Shown here: one piece after another, positions 25,201-38,033 of the stretch | Numbering within the stretch: the first letter of the stretch is position 1 | Layout: every line of letters starts with the position of its first letter | NCBI RefSeq assembly: GCF_008831285.2 | Contig: NC_045141.1 | Coordinates: forward strand, 20,890,848 to 20,954,847 | Origin: Nymphaea colorata | Taxonomy: Eukaryota; Streptophyta; Magnoliopsida; Nymphaeales; Nymphaeaceae | Direction: 5' to 3' | DNA: 64,000 bases | Made by a program: the position numbers and the translations under genes | Notes under the pieces: generated by a model | Database searches by the model: none | Seen by the model: the letters and a program-made list of their open reading frames with translations, nothing else | Told to the model about the DNA's origin: nothing

Positions 25201-26499
25201 TCAGATGACTTAATTCTCAATGGTTATGAAACTAGATCCATGTCGTCAAAACTAAGATTACATGAAATGCTGAACAAGTTTACATGGTCAAATGATAAAT
25301 GCGGTTATCTTTTTGAAGAGTGAAGGCTGTTGAAATAAAATTTCGGGTGGGCTGTGCTTCAGCACAGGTTTGCCTTCAGCAGTTTCAAGCTCGAATAATG
25401 AATTAATGCTAGTTTTCATATTCTAAAGTTCTCTGTGAGAAAGATTATATTCAAATGTTTCTAGAAGCAAGAGAAATTGTTACAGACTTATAAAGAACAT
25501 ACTTTCAAGTTAATTCATAGATGGGTAGTGTTCCCTTAAAAGTGTAAACATGGAGGAGGAAACATAAAAGCATCTAAAGAATTCTCGATTACTTCCTATG
25601 GCGTGAAGTGTGAACTTACTGTTGTCCTTTCTTGTTCCTCTTTTTCCGGCTTAAAAATTATGCACCATTGGCATCTTATGAAGAAGGGGTTGTAGATTTA
25701 AAAATCTAAAGAACCACGCATCACCAGTACAACTTTCTCCGATGCCATGGAAAGTGAGATTTTGGGGCAACATATAGATGAATGCAAGCATCACTTTTTG
25801 ACATGAAAATGCTGATACTTGGTAAAACTATATCACGTGAAAAAGAAAGCAAAATATACACAACTGTGCCTTTTTGAGCTGGTTAGGTTAGGAAGGCATT
25901 CGGAGATCATGAAACTGTTTAGGTAATATACAGATAGCTTGCATTTGTCATCCTTCAACACGACAACATTTGGAATTTTTTCGAGTTTTGGCTTTTTTTA
26001 TCTTAAGTTGTACCGCATCCTCTACATTGCCTTAAAGTTAAACCGAGCACTACTGTAAGCATCAGGATTAGCTGCTCTGGTGTTGATGATTTTTAGCCGA
26101 ATTATCCCTTTTTTTGGACAAGAATTGCCAACTTCGTTTTGTCTTCGACCGGAAAAGATTACAGAAAAGAGGTCCTAACATGGTCAGTAAAAAAAAATTC
26201 CAGCACAGAAAAGAATGCAGCCATTATCCAATTTAACAATCTTCCTCTTTATCATGTGGGGAGGGATTATATTCTTATTCCTCATGACATTCATCGAGAT
26301 CTTACCATGTGCTGTAGCAGACCTAGCCTTTAATCAATTTCTGCTGGCAAGATACGTTAGACGATGACTGGTGGGGAATGACCTCACTCCTTTTGGTTAA
26401 AAAAATAAAGAAATGCGTCAACTAGTGGTCTACGAGCTGGTCTCTTGAGAGCGCCAGATTGTTAAAGTAACAGTAAAAAATGCTGGTGGGTTAAAAACT

Positions 26500-26549
<50 letters not shown>

Positions 26550-29500
26550 ACATGGTGGTACCAAAACGACCATTTAAGAACGGTCGGTGGGGAGGAAGGG
26601 GATGAAAGGCTTATAGATGCGATTCTGACCTCCACCAGTGACCCTTTAGCTTTCCTGCATTTTTCAGTAGTAAAATATAGAGGAAAGAAGAGAAACATGT
26701 CTAAAAAAGTGGTAAACCCACCAAGAAGGCTGAGGTTCGATTTCTTTTTCCATGAAAATGGCAGACCAATCAGTGAGGCTGGCAACAGTTTTTCTGAAAG
26801 AAACCCCTCCAGTTGGACGGAAAACCATTTATTATATATATTACTTGCCCAACCACCGGCCGGAATGGTGAACTTGGACCACCAGTGAATGGAGAAGAAG
26901 CAGGATGTTCTGTGACTAGAACGGAGGTCAGTACTGTTCACAGTGCAATTACTCAAACTTGTCAAGTAAAAGAACCCAGCTACCATGAAAGGCCGTATTT
27001 CTTGCTGCTGGCCTGCCTGCCTGCCTTTATGCGCAAACGTTGAATCTTGTCTTTTTCCTTCTCCCAATCTAAAGTTCAATTTAATAGAGAAATGTGACAT
27101 ATTTTTTTGAATCTTTCTAGCTTTTTAGGCAAAACATAGATTTTAGTTTTTTATTCAATACAGAAACGATCTCGATCCCTCTTCCATTCACCCGATTCTC
27201 TGAATATTCTTTTTTCTGCTGACGGAGTTAAGTTCAACAGGCAATGCTTCACGTGCCTCGATGCACAATTGGATCCTCGAGATGCTAATAAAGATTAAGT
27301 CACAACTCGGTCTTTCTGGGAGATATTGTTCTTGGGTTGATGCTTCACGTGCCTTTATTAGGCTAATTAATATCTCACAAAAATGAGCTTATGCTGAATA
27401 TTTTACGTTTATATATATATATATGTATAGGTAAGTTGGGCAGCTTCTTGTCCTTTAGCAAAAGCTGGGCTCCTTTTCTGCGAGACATTCGGCAGAGTAC
27501 GTGCAAGAGAACGTGACGGTGAGACGATCTTATGACGTGTTTCTTTTGCCCATTAAAATACCATTTCGCTACTTTTTAATAAAGACGCTCTAATCTCTGG
27601 TAGCTGCGATCGTATTAACATATAAAATTTGTTTTTGGTACACTACATATATTTGTTTATGACTTAGCAAAATATATAAAGAGAGAGTTTCATTTTCAAG
27701 GTCCTTGAGCTTACATACCTACCTGTCTGAGCTCACATATATAATAAGATCCGGACTTAATTTCTTTGAGAGGAATAAGCCACTCACTCTCATGTATGCA
27801 CGCACACACAGACACAAGGATCAGCATATTGAGTTAGAATCCTGCCTCAGTGACGCTGCTATACCATTTTCACGTATGAACTTGTAACCACATTCACGAA
27901 TACCAGCAATAAATGTGTAGATGGTACCAGCAATGCCTCCGAAAGGGCACAATATTCCTCCTCCATCCGACAGCCTCAATTTCCTAAAATGTCTTACTTG
28001 GAGAACGTGTCACAATGTCTAGAAATTTCACATTTTGATCGCAATTTTGAGGCAAACAAAAGCAGTCTTGCCCAGTTCACCACTGTTCAACCGTCAGTTA
28101 CACTTTTCTTCCCCACAAAGTGGATTTCTCCGGCCATCTCGAAGCTTTTGGCCTCTTACACACGGAACTATATATATATAAGAGAGATGGCAGGAGAAGT
28201 CGAATGGATTTACCTACTTTGGACACCTGCGAATATACTTTGTGGGCAAAGGCCCTCACCTTCCATCACCACGGGTGACGATCCGCACACACGCAGACAT
28301 GCACACGTACTATGGAAATGAAGGTATTTCTATCATTTTATGGAAAAGTCTTCCCATGCCATGTGCTTCTGGAAAAGAAATCCATGCATCAATTATTACT
28401 GCTGAAACTACTTAGACAGAGAGGGAGAGACGGAGCAAGTAATTTGGTGAAAGTGGGAAGCTGCTTCCCCTGAGGGATGAAAGGAAAAAAGAATTAAATG
28501 ATTGGCACGTTCTAGAAGCTGGAGCCGGCGATCTGACCCACCAACCCGTTGGTTGCAGAGAGTTTGAGCTCACACGAGTCGAGTCAGGGACGCCGTTCCC
28601 CTCCACCGCCGCACGTGCTGACTTCCACTGCTCTCAGTAGTACAATACTACTGCTGCCATGAAAGAGAAGGAAAAGGTAGCCATTGGAATGGTAGATGAC
28701 GTGAAACGAGAGACGGCCGAGCAGAGGCGACGAGGCCAACCAACACCCCACCTCCACGTCCTCCTCTTCTTCTCCGTCCGTGGAGTGGTCGGTAGGCGCC
28801 GCCGCCGCCGCCGCAGCTCGGCTCCGTCCACACGAAGCCGATCTCTGCCCTCCTCAACTACCAATCCTTATGCCAAGCATCGTCAGAGGGGCGAGAAAAA
28901 GCGCAAAGCTGGCTACCACTGTGACAGAATTAAATTATTGAAAGCGTTAAGATGTCGTTTGAAAAACTTTAGCAGCGTCCGTTCGTTCGTAGTTACTCGG
29001 AATAGTCGATTCATGTGCGTTGAAAACGAAAGAGGGCCATGATGCATATGCATGGTTCAATATTTCGGGAGGATTTGGAAGATAACGAAGTGGGAGTTTG
29101 AAATATTCGCTAAGGTTGTTAGCCGCCATGCGTACGTGTTGCATTAAGGGCCACAAGTGCTTAAATAATTGCAGCTGATCTTGCTCGATCTTAAATAATT
29201 GCAAGAAGGAAAACTGGTTCTAAGTTTGAGAGAAAATGGATTGCATGTTCGACCCTATTCGTTTCATTTCTTTTCCTTTTTGGCGTTCAACTTCTTACTT
29301 ATGTAGTTGACTTGAAAAGTATTGAGCTGGGATTGAAGTTCAGTTGGTTGCTTTGCTTGTCCTCTACCACCTTGTGAATTTTGCTTATATTAAAGATGAG
29401 TTGAAGGTTAGGTAGAAAAATTTTTGGAATGATAAAATATCTATCTTATTGATCGGCCTCCTTATTAAATATGATGTTGGAAGACTTCAAAATCTCTCCC

Positions 29501-30300
29501 ACAAGTCCAGTTGTTTTCTCGACAATATGTTGGTCTCTCGATTTAATTCCTCCAATTCGAAGTATATAGCTTATACGTGGTGTGTGTGAGATGTTCGTTC
29601 CACAATATCCGAATAATGGACTCTTAGAATCGACGAGTTTTCAGATGTCAAAGAACATCTCTGAATGCATAAGATTTATGAAAATTAAATGCCATCACAC
29701 AAGTGCTCTCACATGTTTAGCACTGGTTCTTTTAGCACTGGTTCTGTTCCGTCATGTACAAGAAGAAGTCACAACCCAAGTTTTTTTTTTTTTTTTGCAG
29801 AGATTTTACTAAATTTGAGCCTATAGTTAAAAAGTGGAATAATATCTACCTGATTAATTGTCTCACAACTGCAGTGAAGATGTTTCCTAAGTTGAGGAAA
29901 GTCATAATGTTCAAAATCAATGTAAATTAACTTTGAATTGACTCTGGAATGTATGTATAATTTAACTTGAGATATTTGTTAAGCTCACAGTTTTAGAAAA
30001 ATAATTAATAAAAGAATAAAAAAGTGGTCCTCCTTCTTTGGAATTACAGTCAATGATAGACCTCAAAATAAAATAAAAATTCTTTGAGAATATTGATGTA
30101 GCTAGCTGTTTGTCCTAGTGGCCTCATGAGGACAAGAAACGAAGAAGGTGGATCCATTCGTAGCGGCCCAACGTTCTGACCACATGGGACAAAGCCGGTC
30201 CCAACTGGGCTTAAGCCGACCTTAAAATAGGAGCCGAGCTAAAGGTGTAGGTAGCGTGGCGGCCAGCGTCAAGTACGTGTTGAGCGTGGGATGGAAGGTC
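22230..30300. other. Long intergenic stretch, no recognised gene
   Basis: No family-like coding segment was seen on either strand. Open frames exist, such as a minus-strand 200-codon one at 26498-27100, but they end in a (GA)n-encoded Leu/Ser run and show no domain. A GC-rich patch at about 28500-28870 includes a (CCG)n-type run at 28796-28815. A (TA)n run lies near 27412. The last ~150 bp is MYB promoter. Confidence 0.55.
26503..26545. repeat. (AG)n microsatellite
   Basis: A 43-bp uninterrupted AG run in intergenic sequence. It creates a spurious Ser/Leu-repeat reading frame on the minus strand. Confidence 0.85.
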
Positions 30301-30305
30301 GCGAG

Positions 30306-30313
30306 TATAAAAA
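30306..30313 (+). promoter_or_regulatory. TATA box of the MYB gene
   Basis: TATAAAAA lies 130 bp upstream of the MYB start codon, with GC-rich sequence before it and a pyrimidine-rich leader after it. The consensus and distance fit a plant core promoter. Confidence 0.6.
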
Positions 30314-30435
30314 TATGCGTTTCGTTGATTGGACGGTCGCGTGCTGCCCTTCTGCTCTTAGCCCTCGCTCTTCTCCTCACTCTTCTGTCTTGGTTTGAAT
30401 TGTCGTTGCTCCGCTGTCTCTCCCGAGGAGAAAGA

Positions 30436-32804
30436 ATGGTGAAGCCCGAGAGCCACAACAAGAAGGCGGTGACCAGAGGAGCATGGACAGCAGAGGAAGA
30501 TAGGAGATTATCGGAGTACATAAGGATCCATGGTGACAAGAAGTGGAGATTTCTGCCTGCCAGAGCAGGTCTCCTTCTCTCTCTTTCTCTGTGTCTGTGC
30601 GTGTGTGTTGAGTTGAACAGCTCCGTTGGGGGTAGAATCTTCTTTGTCTCCAAAACGTCAGGCGCAGAAGCTGTGCCTTTTTTGTTGCCTCATGGTCTTG
30701 ATTTTAGAGTCTAGTACTTCTTGAGACTTTCTTTACTGTAAAAGACCAAGCTCTTCGTGTCAGTGCGGTTCCGTTCTTCACACTGCCGTCCTAAACTCAG
30801 TGACGTTTTAGTTTTCGGAGAAGCACTTCGAGTATGAAGCTTAAGAGTCTAAAGATGCGCCAATGTAGGTTCGGTTGAGGTTAAACCTGGTGCGACTACT
30901 CAAAAGAGTGATCAGAAATTGGAGACTGTATCATTTAGTTAACCGCTTTGAAGTCTGCTATACTTATCTGAATCCTTCTCCTCCCGTGAGCTACGAGACC
31001 GAAAATTATTCTCCTGCTCACGGAGATGGGTCTAATCATCGTAATAACTACACTGTAAAATTCAAGAGGTTGGGTGTCATAATCACCAGAAGAAGTACTC
31101 TGACCTGCAAATCCAAGTTGGTACCGAGTGGTGTTCCCATTCCATCGATCGGGATTGATGCAAACCCCACTTAGTTACTTTCTCCATGTGAACTCGGTCT
31201 TTTCACGACACCTTCTATTGATCACCACAATTTTAGAGAACCCGTGATCTTTTAAAGTTTTTTTTGTTTTCTTCTTCTTGAAGGGAAAACTGATCCATGT
31301 GACATAACCTTGCAGGTCTAAATAGATGTGGGAAGAGCTGCAGATTGAGATGGTTGAATTACTTACGGCCAGATATCAAGAGAGGGAACATATCAGAAGA
31401 TGAAGAGGATTTAATTATGAGGCTTCACAATCTTTTGGGAAACAGGTGACTCAATCTTACCATTTACTTCTATAATCTCACTCTACTCTGGCCATTGTTT
31501 GGAAAAATAAGAAGATGTGATGCCATCCTGGTGCCCGACTATGTATCCTACGGCTCCATGAACGAGTTATTGCTCTTACAATAGAAAGACAACAAAGTCC
31601 CCAGTGAAATTGTTGAGGTTTACGCACTCGGTTTCCTACTATACAGATTCTGATTACCGAATTATTGCGATTTTCGCGGCATGAAAGCAGTTGTCGGATT
31701 CATGCTTTCTGAATGCATTTCTCAAGTCAACACGAAAGAGGGTTTACCATCAACGTGTAAGATTTTTCTTGGCTGGATGGTGATTTGGAAACCTGCGTTT
31801 GAGTCAGCAGCATAAGTCATAGGCAGTTCATGATCAGGTAACTGTAAACTCGATCAGGTTTGAGACAATTGATCTCCACCTGCCCAATGGCCAATGGGTT
31901 CTAATTGTCAAATTAGAAATTCACTAACAAGCACAAACGCAAGCTAGAGATAGGTCCTTCATCTCTCTCTCTCCAGCGAAAATTCAGTCTGCCTTTTCAA
32001 CAGTATTATTTAATGCACTGGACCCTGAAAACCTTTTCGTTGGTAGATGTCATGACTGTAGGAGGGGCTCCATGGTTGCTGTTTTCATCGAGAGTGAGGT
32101 GAAATTCCATCCTTTCAATGACTCGAAAGTGAGTACCAACGTGGTGGACCCCTTGATATTGATGAATTATCAATGTGTTCCCAGTCTCTCTCTATCCCAC
32201 CGGCCTCCCTCTCTTCTGAACAGTTCATGTATATTCGTGATGCAGGTGGTCACTGATCGCCGGAAGATTGCCAGGGCGAACAGATAACGAAATAAAAAAT
32301 TACTGGAATACTCATTTGAGCAAAAAATCATTATCAATGAGTGACCTAAACCTCAAAATAAACCAGAAGTTGAAGAAGGCCCAGAAGCCGCTCCCACCAA
32401 CAAGAACGTGCCCAGTTTCCTCTACGCCGGACAGCACCAACGAGAAGGCCGGCGGGGAGAGCGAGAGGCCGTGGAGCTGCCCGCTAGATCAGGATTTCGA
32501 TGTGCAAATCGACCTCGATATCGACAAGTTTTTCGACTTCCCCACCACTGGTTCAGCTGCGACGGAGCAGGGGCAGAGCACCGGGATGGTGGAAATGAGC
32601 AACCGGCTGGTGCAGGAATCGAGGGAGGAAGCTGGATTCTTCAAGGGCCTGTTCCAATATTGTGAGTCGGAGAACCCTGATGCCGGCCTCTGCTCCGACC
32701 AATATTCCAAGCTCGAGCATCTCGACTTAGAGATGATCAGCAGGCTTCTGGAGTTCGATGTGGATGCGAACCATCCTGCAGAGGGGAATCTCTCTCTTTC
32801 TTAG
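30436..32804 (+). CDS. R2R3-MYB transcription factor, bHLH-interacting clade, 3 exons
   Basis: Exons 30436-30568, 31316-31445 and 32246-32804 join in phase to 273 residues. The introns sit at the two positions conserved in most plant R2R3-MYB genes, in the Gly codon of R2 (PARA|G) and in GN|R of R3. R2 covers about residues 14-65 with W17, W37 and W57. R3 covers about 67-116 with I70 in place of the first Trp, as usual, then W89 and W108. D76-R95 matches the bHLH-binding signature [DE]Lx2[RK]x3Lx6Lx3R, so it should act with a bHLH/WD40 complex. The [10 protein letters not shown]...[24 protein letters not shown] stretch most resembles subgroup 5 (C1/TT2-like) flavonoid regulators, but no diagnostic C-terminal motif was recognised. 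The acidic C-terminus (about 160-273) may activate transcription. The start ATG follows the TATA box by 130 bp. Confidence 0.93.
32271..32291 (+). promoter_or_regulatory. Probable miR858 target site in MYB R3
   Basis: The 21 nt encoding the PGRTDNE region contain CGAACAGATAACGAA. This differs at about three positions from the complement of Arabidopsis miR858, one of them a G:U-compatible change. miR858 represses many R2R3-MYBs through this part of R3 in angiosperms. The match partly reflects protein conservation, so regulation is an inference. Confidence 0.45.
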
Positions 32805-35800
32805 AGAAGCAGCATTGCTCCTTTAACCTGATCTAAATAAATCCTTGATTGTACAAAAATGGGGTTGCTTCATCTGCTGTCATAAGAATAAAGATTGAAG
32901 GGCGTCAACTAATTATTTTTATCTGTGACTACTTTTTTTTTTTTTTTTACTCTGCTGCACTTTGTTCTTTTCCTCTTCTGCTCCAGCGGAATTGACCCGA
33001 CAGAACCTGCGGGCCAGAGCAAAGCGTGGCCCGGGCAGGTAAGAAATGGGCCGGCGGGGCGCCGGCTAGACCTTAGATTGCTCGGTGTGAGAGAGAGAGA
33101 GAGAGAGAGAGGGAGCGAACTCATCCAACAGGCTGTTGGATCTTACACGAGAAAGAGTGGAAAGAAAACACCCATACCAGACCCATGCACATCGAAATAA
33201 TGTTCAACGGCATTCGCGTAACATGCAGGCCCGCTTTTAAAAGTGGGTCAGCACCATCATGAAAGTGGGTTAGGTCTGCATGACATGCACTGGAAACTGT
33301 GCACGGTGCACCCGGATGCATGCAAACATCCTTAAATACATATAAATATATATGTTTTATCATTGCGCCACGTTGTGAACAACCCATACCTCCACAAACA
33401 TGTACCGTGCTTGGACTCATATCTACCTAAGTTCAACCACTAATATAAGATTTTAAAGAATGAGTCATGAAGCCCCCCGCATCTATTGACATGCACATCC
33501 ATGCAATGCATTGGATTATGTTTCTAACACATCGATATATATATATAAATTATATAAAAGCTGTTAGCTGGGGCCAAGGTGGATTTGAAAGAGATAACCG
33601 GTTTTCACACGGCACGAGGTAATATGGAACGCAGAATGGGTGAAGTCAGCTTTATGGCGGTACAGATGGCATGTCTTCGCTCCTGCAATGGATCTACCAA
33701 TCAAATCTGGGCAGAAATAGATAGGTGCCTAAAGGGAAAGGGGTAGCCATAGAGTGGGCTCTAGTTGTGATGCCGAAAGTTATAGATCTTATGGCCATTA
33801 ATTAACCTTGAGTTTGAGAAAGAAGCTTTAAGTTAATACACCACCGATGTGCAACAGTAACGAAAATAACAAAAAGCAACCCGCAATATCATCACCATAG
33901 AAAAAATGTCTAATCAACAACATTCATGTGACGCCGTATAAATCTGCGGCCTAGTTATTCCTTTAAGAAACTTTGTGAAATCGGTCACGTCCTCACTGCT
34001 TTATTGTCCAAATGACTAAAATGCCCTTCACTAAGGAGGAACACCTTCACAACAAAACTCAAAACACCTTTTTTTTTTTCTTTTGTTTTATGAGGTCAAA
34101 ATTGTAAAAAAGGTGAAAAAAAAAAAACACTTTTTCGATAAACGACGAAACATAACGTCATAGGTGGTGGCTTGTGAGGGGTCGACCATTCGAGTGGATG
34201 ATTGGCGTGGCTTGGAGAGCATGCTAGGGCTGAACCACATCTTGGCTTGTTGCTCACATAATAGTTGCACAAAATTTGATAATTTTGTTTATTCATCAAC
34301 TTTTTGTTCTTGAATTATTTGTTTAGTGCTTTATGTTTAAGGCCTATTCTATACATAATGTCTTTTGAAAAGAGAAAGGTATTCTGCTGCCTATTCAATT
34401 GCTAGATCCCATCGCGCCCACCTGGAAAATTGGAAGGATGCTGCTGCCGAACTCCACCTACAATTCAAATGCAATCTTTAACTTTTTTTTTTTTTTTCCG
34501 TTTTTCTTTTCTTGTTTTTGGCTTTAAGCAAGCAGGGGGTTAAGCAGACCGCTAGCAGTTTACATGCATTTCGAGTAATTGAACTCTTTACCCACGAAGC
34601 CATTTGTCGGCAACTTGGCATAGGCTGCCAAACAAAGTGATGTAGAAACATGGAGGCGGAGTTTGTGGCTTTCTGCTCCACCAACTAAAATTATCGCAGC
34701 AAACATGATATACACTGCAATCTTCAGACAGTCTATGAGTCTGATGGATCAATAGCCAATATTCGTACTCTTGGCCTCCAACCATATCTACACGTGGAAC
34801 TTTTAGAGCCGAACTATTCATCACTTTTCTCCCTTCCTTTCTTTACCTTTCACTATATCACGTGGCTGCTATCGTGATATGTAACTTGAAAATCGGAACC
34901 CCATAAAGGACTCTGCTTATCTTCTAGAGGAATCGACCTATGAAAGTCACCGAGTTAGGCGTTGATCCTGATCAGGTCCTTGGGCATGCGTCAAAACTGG
35001 CTGATCTTCACAGTGGAGACTGGTGAGATGCAACTAAGATCTTATCTCTTTTTTTAAAGAATCTATTGATGATAGTGACATGCCGCGACCTTCTTGGAGC
35101 GAATTCGCAGTCATTTTTACGGTGGCTGAAACGTGAAAGAGGAAAAGATTTGAATCATGAATGAAAAGATTACTTGAAAACGAGTTTAGACTATTATATG
35201 GGGGAAAAGAATGCTTTTTATTTTGTTTGTAAGCATGGGCAAGAAGATTTTTATGCCTTCATGACATTGAAAGCATGATATATGTTCTGCCCCCAATATT
35301 GAAGAGGGTATTTGGATGGATAAATGACCAAAATACCCTTGATAGAGAAAGAAAAACCCCCCCTTATAGTAAAGACAAAAATGAAAAGGAAAAACAAAAA
35401 AAAATCCGACAAGACAAAGAATCACGTGGTAGCCCGTGAGGGGTCAGTGGAGACTCGAGCACATGACTCTGTTCGACCCCGAACACCCACCGCTCTCGGC
35501 GCAACATCGCCCGATTTTACATGAGCCACAGAAAAGAATGTGCCAGAACACTTTCACATATGGGGCCAAAAGAACATGGGTATGAAGAATCTGTGTGAAT
35601 TAGATTGTTCATGACTAAGACAAAGGCAATGTGCCAATGCAAGTACTGTTTCTGGCTACCATATACCTCACTTGGATGATTGGGCTTAGATCCTTATAGC
35701 TGGAGGAGCTTCTCAGAACTCAGTATCTGCTTTTTCAACAGGAGAGGGATCTGAATTTGCCTAACTCAAGAGGTCCATATTTATCATGCTACTTTACAAC

Positions 35801-36105
35801 CTGGCTCTCCCTTTGTTGATCAGTGAAGTATGAAGGTAAATACTTAAGCACATAAAACATACCATTTTCCGTATCTGAACTTTGTATTGCACATTTATGC
35901 TCCCTAGGCAAATTCAGATCCCTCTGCTGCTGCAAAAGCGATCCCCTATTTCATCACTTGTCACTAAATAGATCTTTCTTTTGGAGTGGCGTGTGTCTCA
36001 GGTAAATGTGCTCCATTCAAACACGGTGGACGGTATCTAGCGATGCCTTCTAGCAGACCATAATAGAGAAGGGTTTATTTTTTGAAACTTTGTCACACCC
36101 GCTAA
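32805..36105. other. MYB 3' flank and intergenic stretch, no recognised gene
   Basis: AATAAA-like signals occur at about 32834 and 32886, followed by a T15 run at about 32934-32948, suggesting the MYB transcript ends there. A GC-rich patch at 32990-33070, a (GA)n run at 33089-33112 and a 17-bp palindrome (TCCAACAGGCTGTTGGA, about 33123) follow. No coding family was recognised. Confidence 0.55.
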
Positions 36106-36113
36106 GGTGCAAC
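36106..36113. repeat. Left 8-bp target duplication of the 184-bp MITE
   Basis: GGTGCAAC directly precedes the element and recurs exactly at 36298-36305 directly after it. Confidence 0.88.
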
Positions 36114-36297
36114 CAGTGGCGGAGCTACATGTGTCCTTATGTTTGCAGTTGCCCATGCTCCCCGACAAAATTTGTAACATTTGCTTATTTGTGTATATTA
36201 TTGTCCCGGAATCATTTCACTATTTATTTTGTATTTGAAGGGTCTAAGATTTTTTGAATTATCGTCGCTCAGCCAAAAATTTCTACCTCCGCCACCG
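36114..36297. mobile_element. 184-bp hAT-like MITE
   Basis: The left end reads CAGTGGCGGAGCTAC. The right end, reverse-complemented, reads CGGTGGCGGAGGTAG, an imperfect terminal inverted repeat (12 of 15). Perfect 8-bp direct repeats flank it. An 8-bp target duplication and CAGTGGCGGAGC-type ends are typical of non-autonomous hAT elements in plants. There is no coding capacity. Confidence 0.85.
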
Positions 36298-36305
36298 GGT
36301 GCAAC

Positions 36306-37868
36306 ATAATAGCTAGCGGCTTACAACTAAAGTGCTGTTGACATAGACCTCATGCATCCGCAAAGTCAAAAGATCTACTTGATCACGGAATAGACCTTAG
36401 TTTCCTTTAGGGGTGTTTGATTAGTGGAGTACGTCTGAGATGGACGTTCTGTCTCTATCGTACACTCCATATTCAAACGTGGTGGATGGTTCCTAGTGAC
36501 ACCCTCTACCAAACCTCATTAAATAAAGGGCCTATTCACCATAGTTTCTGTTGCACCACCAGGGTGCAAGAGGAAAGATGGAGGAAAAAGCTTTCAATAC
36601 ACCATTACAGAGACGGAACAAGTTTCAAAAAGCTTCTAGAGAGCATTGGAGGGAGACGGAGACTATAGAGTACTCGAATCTGTTATCTCCATTCTTGTCA
36701 CTGGTCCAGCAACCATTGACCTGTCGAAAATTTTTACTTCCAATCGGCCAAAGGAGTTAAATCTCTCTCAATGCGTGGAATCGATTGGACAAACTTAGGC
36801 TGTGCCAACTAATGCTTTTTCTTAACGAATTAACATGATTTTTCTTAAGATCTCAGAGATGGACAATTGCACATGGTATCAATTAATTCGAGATTAGTGA
36901 CCGTTCTCCCAACTAATGGAAATTATACATCATTATTTGTCCTTCACTTCATTGTTTAAGAAATAAAATTAAGTCCTTTCAACTCAGAAAGAAACAATTA
37001 TAGCCCTGAATTGAAGCCTAATGCGTATTTATTGCAACCTGCTCCCAACTGATGCTGTCATCACCAGTCGCCACTATTCTCTCCTTGATGTGTAATTGCT
37101 AAGACATTTATTTCTGCTTGCCTGTTACTAATCACTTTGAAAAGGGACAGATGAACGTTATGAAAAATCATTAATAGAGTCGACCTGCAAGTGGAGTGGC
37201 AGGACTCAACAAGGCAACCGGCTTTAACAAATAACTTTCCAGATTAATAGCGCTATAAAACACGCTTAGGTTCGAAAAGCTTTCGATAAGCTGCATATAA
37301 AGTATTTAATCATGCATGCTTTTAGGTTCAGAAGTTAGAGCTACTTTCTGTAGAATGGTGGAATTACTTCCAGTAGTGATCTGCAACGGATCTTCAGTTT
37401 CTTTTGGTGACTGGGGGATCAGCAAAGAAGTTTCTGCAAAATTTTTCATCAACGACTCCAACTGGGGGTCCTTTCACTCTGACTAAAAATGCAAGAAAAG
37501 TTTTACGGTGCATACTCGAGCCCAGCCGACCCTTTTTTTCTTCACCCATGCTCAACAACCCAGTGAGCGAAAATCACCTAATATCAGGTGCCGAACTAAC
37601 ACAGTTAGAGATGGGGGCAGCTGCCTATTCCTCTGGGTCAGGGGTTAGATTTAAGGCCTTAAAGATGAAGTAGGAGAAGAGTTAAATAAATGTGGCCGAA
37701 CCTGGAAACTAGTTAGGTTGCATGGTCGCATAAAATATAGGATCTCCAACCCAATTGCACCCAACTTGGGCCCTTTTGATTGGCTCCGCCCAGTCATCTC
37801 CCACTGCTTTTGGAAGATAAGACAAATTCGAGTAATTTTGGATGTAAAAAAAGAATGCCTCCGTACCT
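36306..37868. other. Intergenic stretch, no recognised gene
   Basis: About 36460-36570 resembles about 36010-36113 upstream of the MITE (CTCCAT..TTCAAAC..GGTGGA.GGT..CTAG.GA), suggesting two diverged copies of an older repeat. Nothing else is recognised. The far right borders the ycf20-like gene's 3' end. Confidence 0.5.
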
Positions 37869-37869
37869 T

Positions 37870-37882
37870 TTATATATATATT

Positions 37883-37943
<61 letters not shown>

Positions 37944-37961
37944 CACACGTACCACGAGAAT

Positions 37962-38024
<63 letters not shown>
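37870..38024. repeat. Compound (TA)n-(CA)n-(GA)n microsatellite
   Basis: About 70 bp of nearly pure TA, a short spacer, about 12 bp of CA and then about 50 bp of GA. It ends 9 bp before the stop codon of the minus-strand ycf20-like gene and so would be transcribed as its 3' UTR. Confidence 0.9.
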
Positions 38025-38028
<4 letters not shown>

Positions 38029-38033
38029 TCAAA

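Noticed and set aside
26498-27100. 200-codon minus-strand open frame
   Set aside because: Its C-terminus is encoded by an (AG)n microsatellite and no domain or codon pattern supports coding; most likely chance.
28634-29042. Overlapping open frames on both strands with Arg and Gly runs
   Set aside because: They are produced by a (CCG)n-type repeat and GC-rich sequence; no family match.
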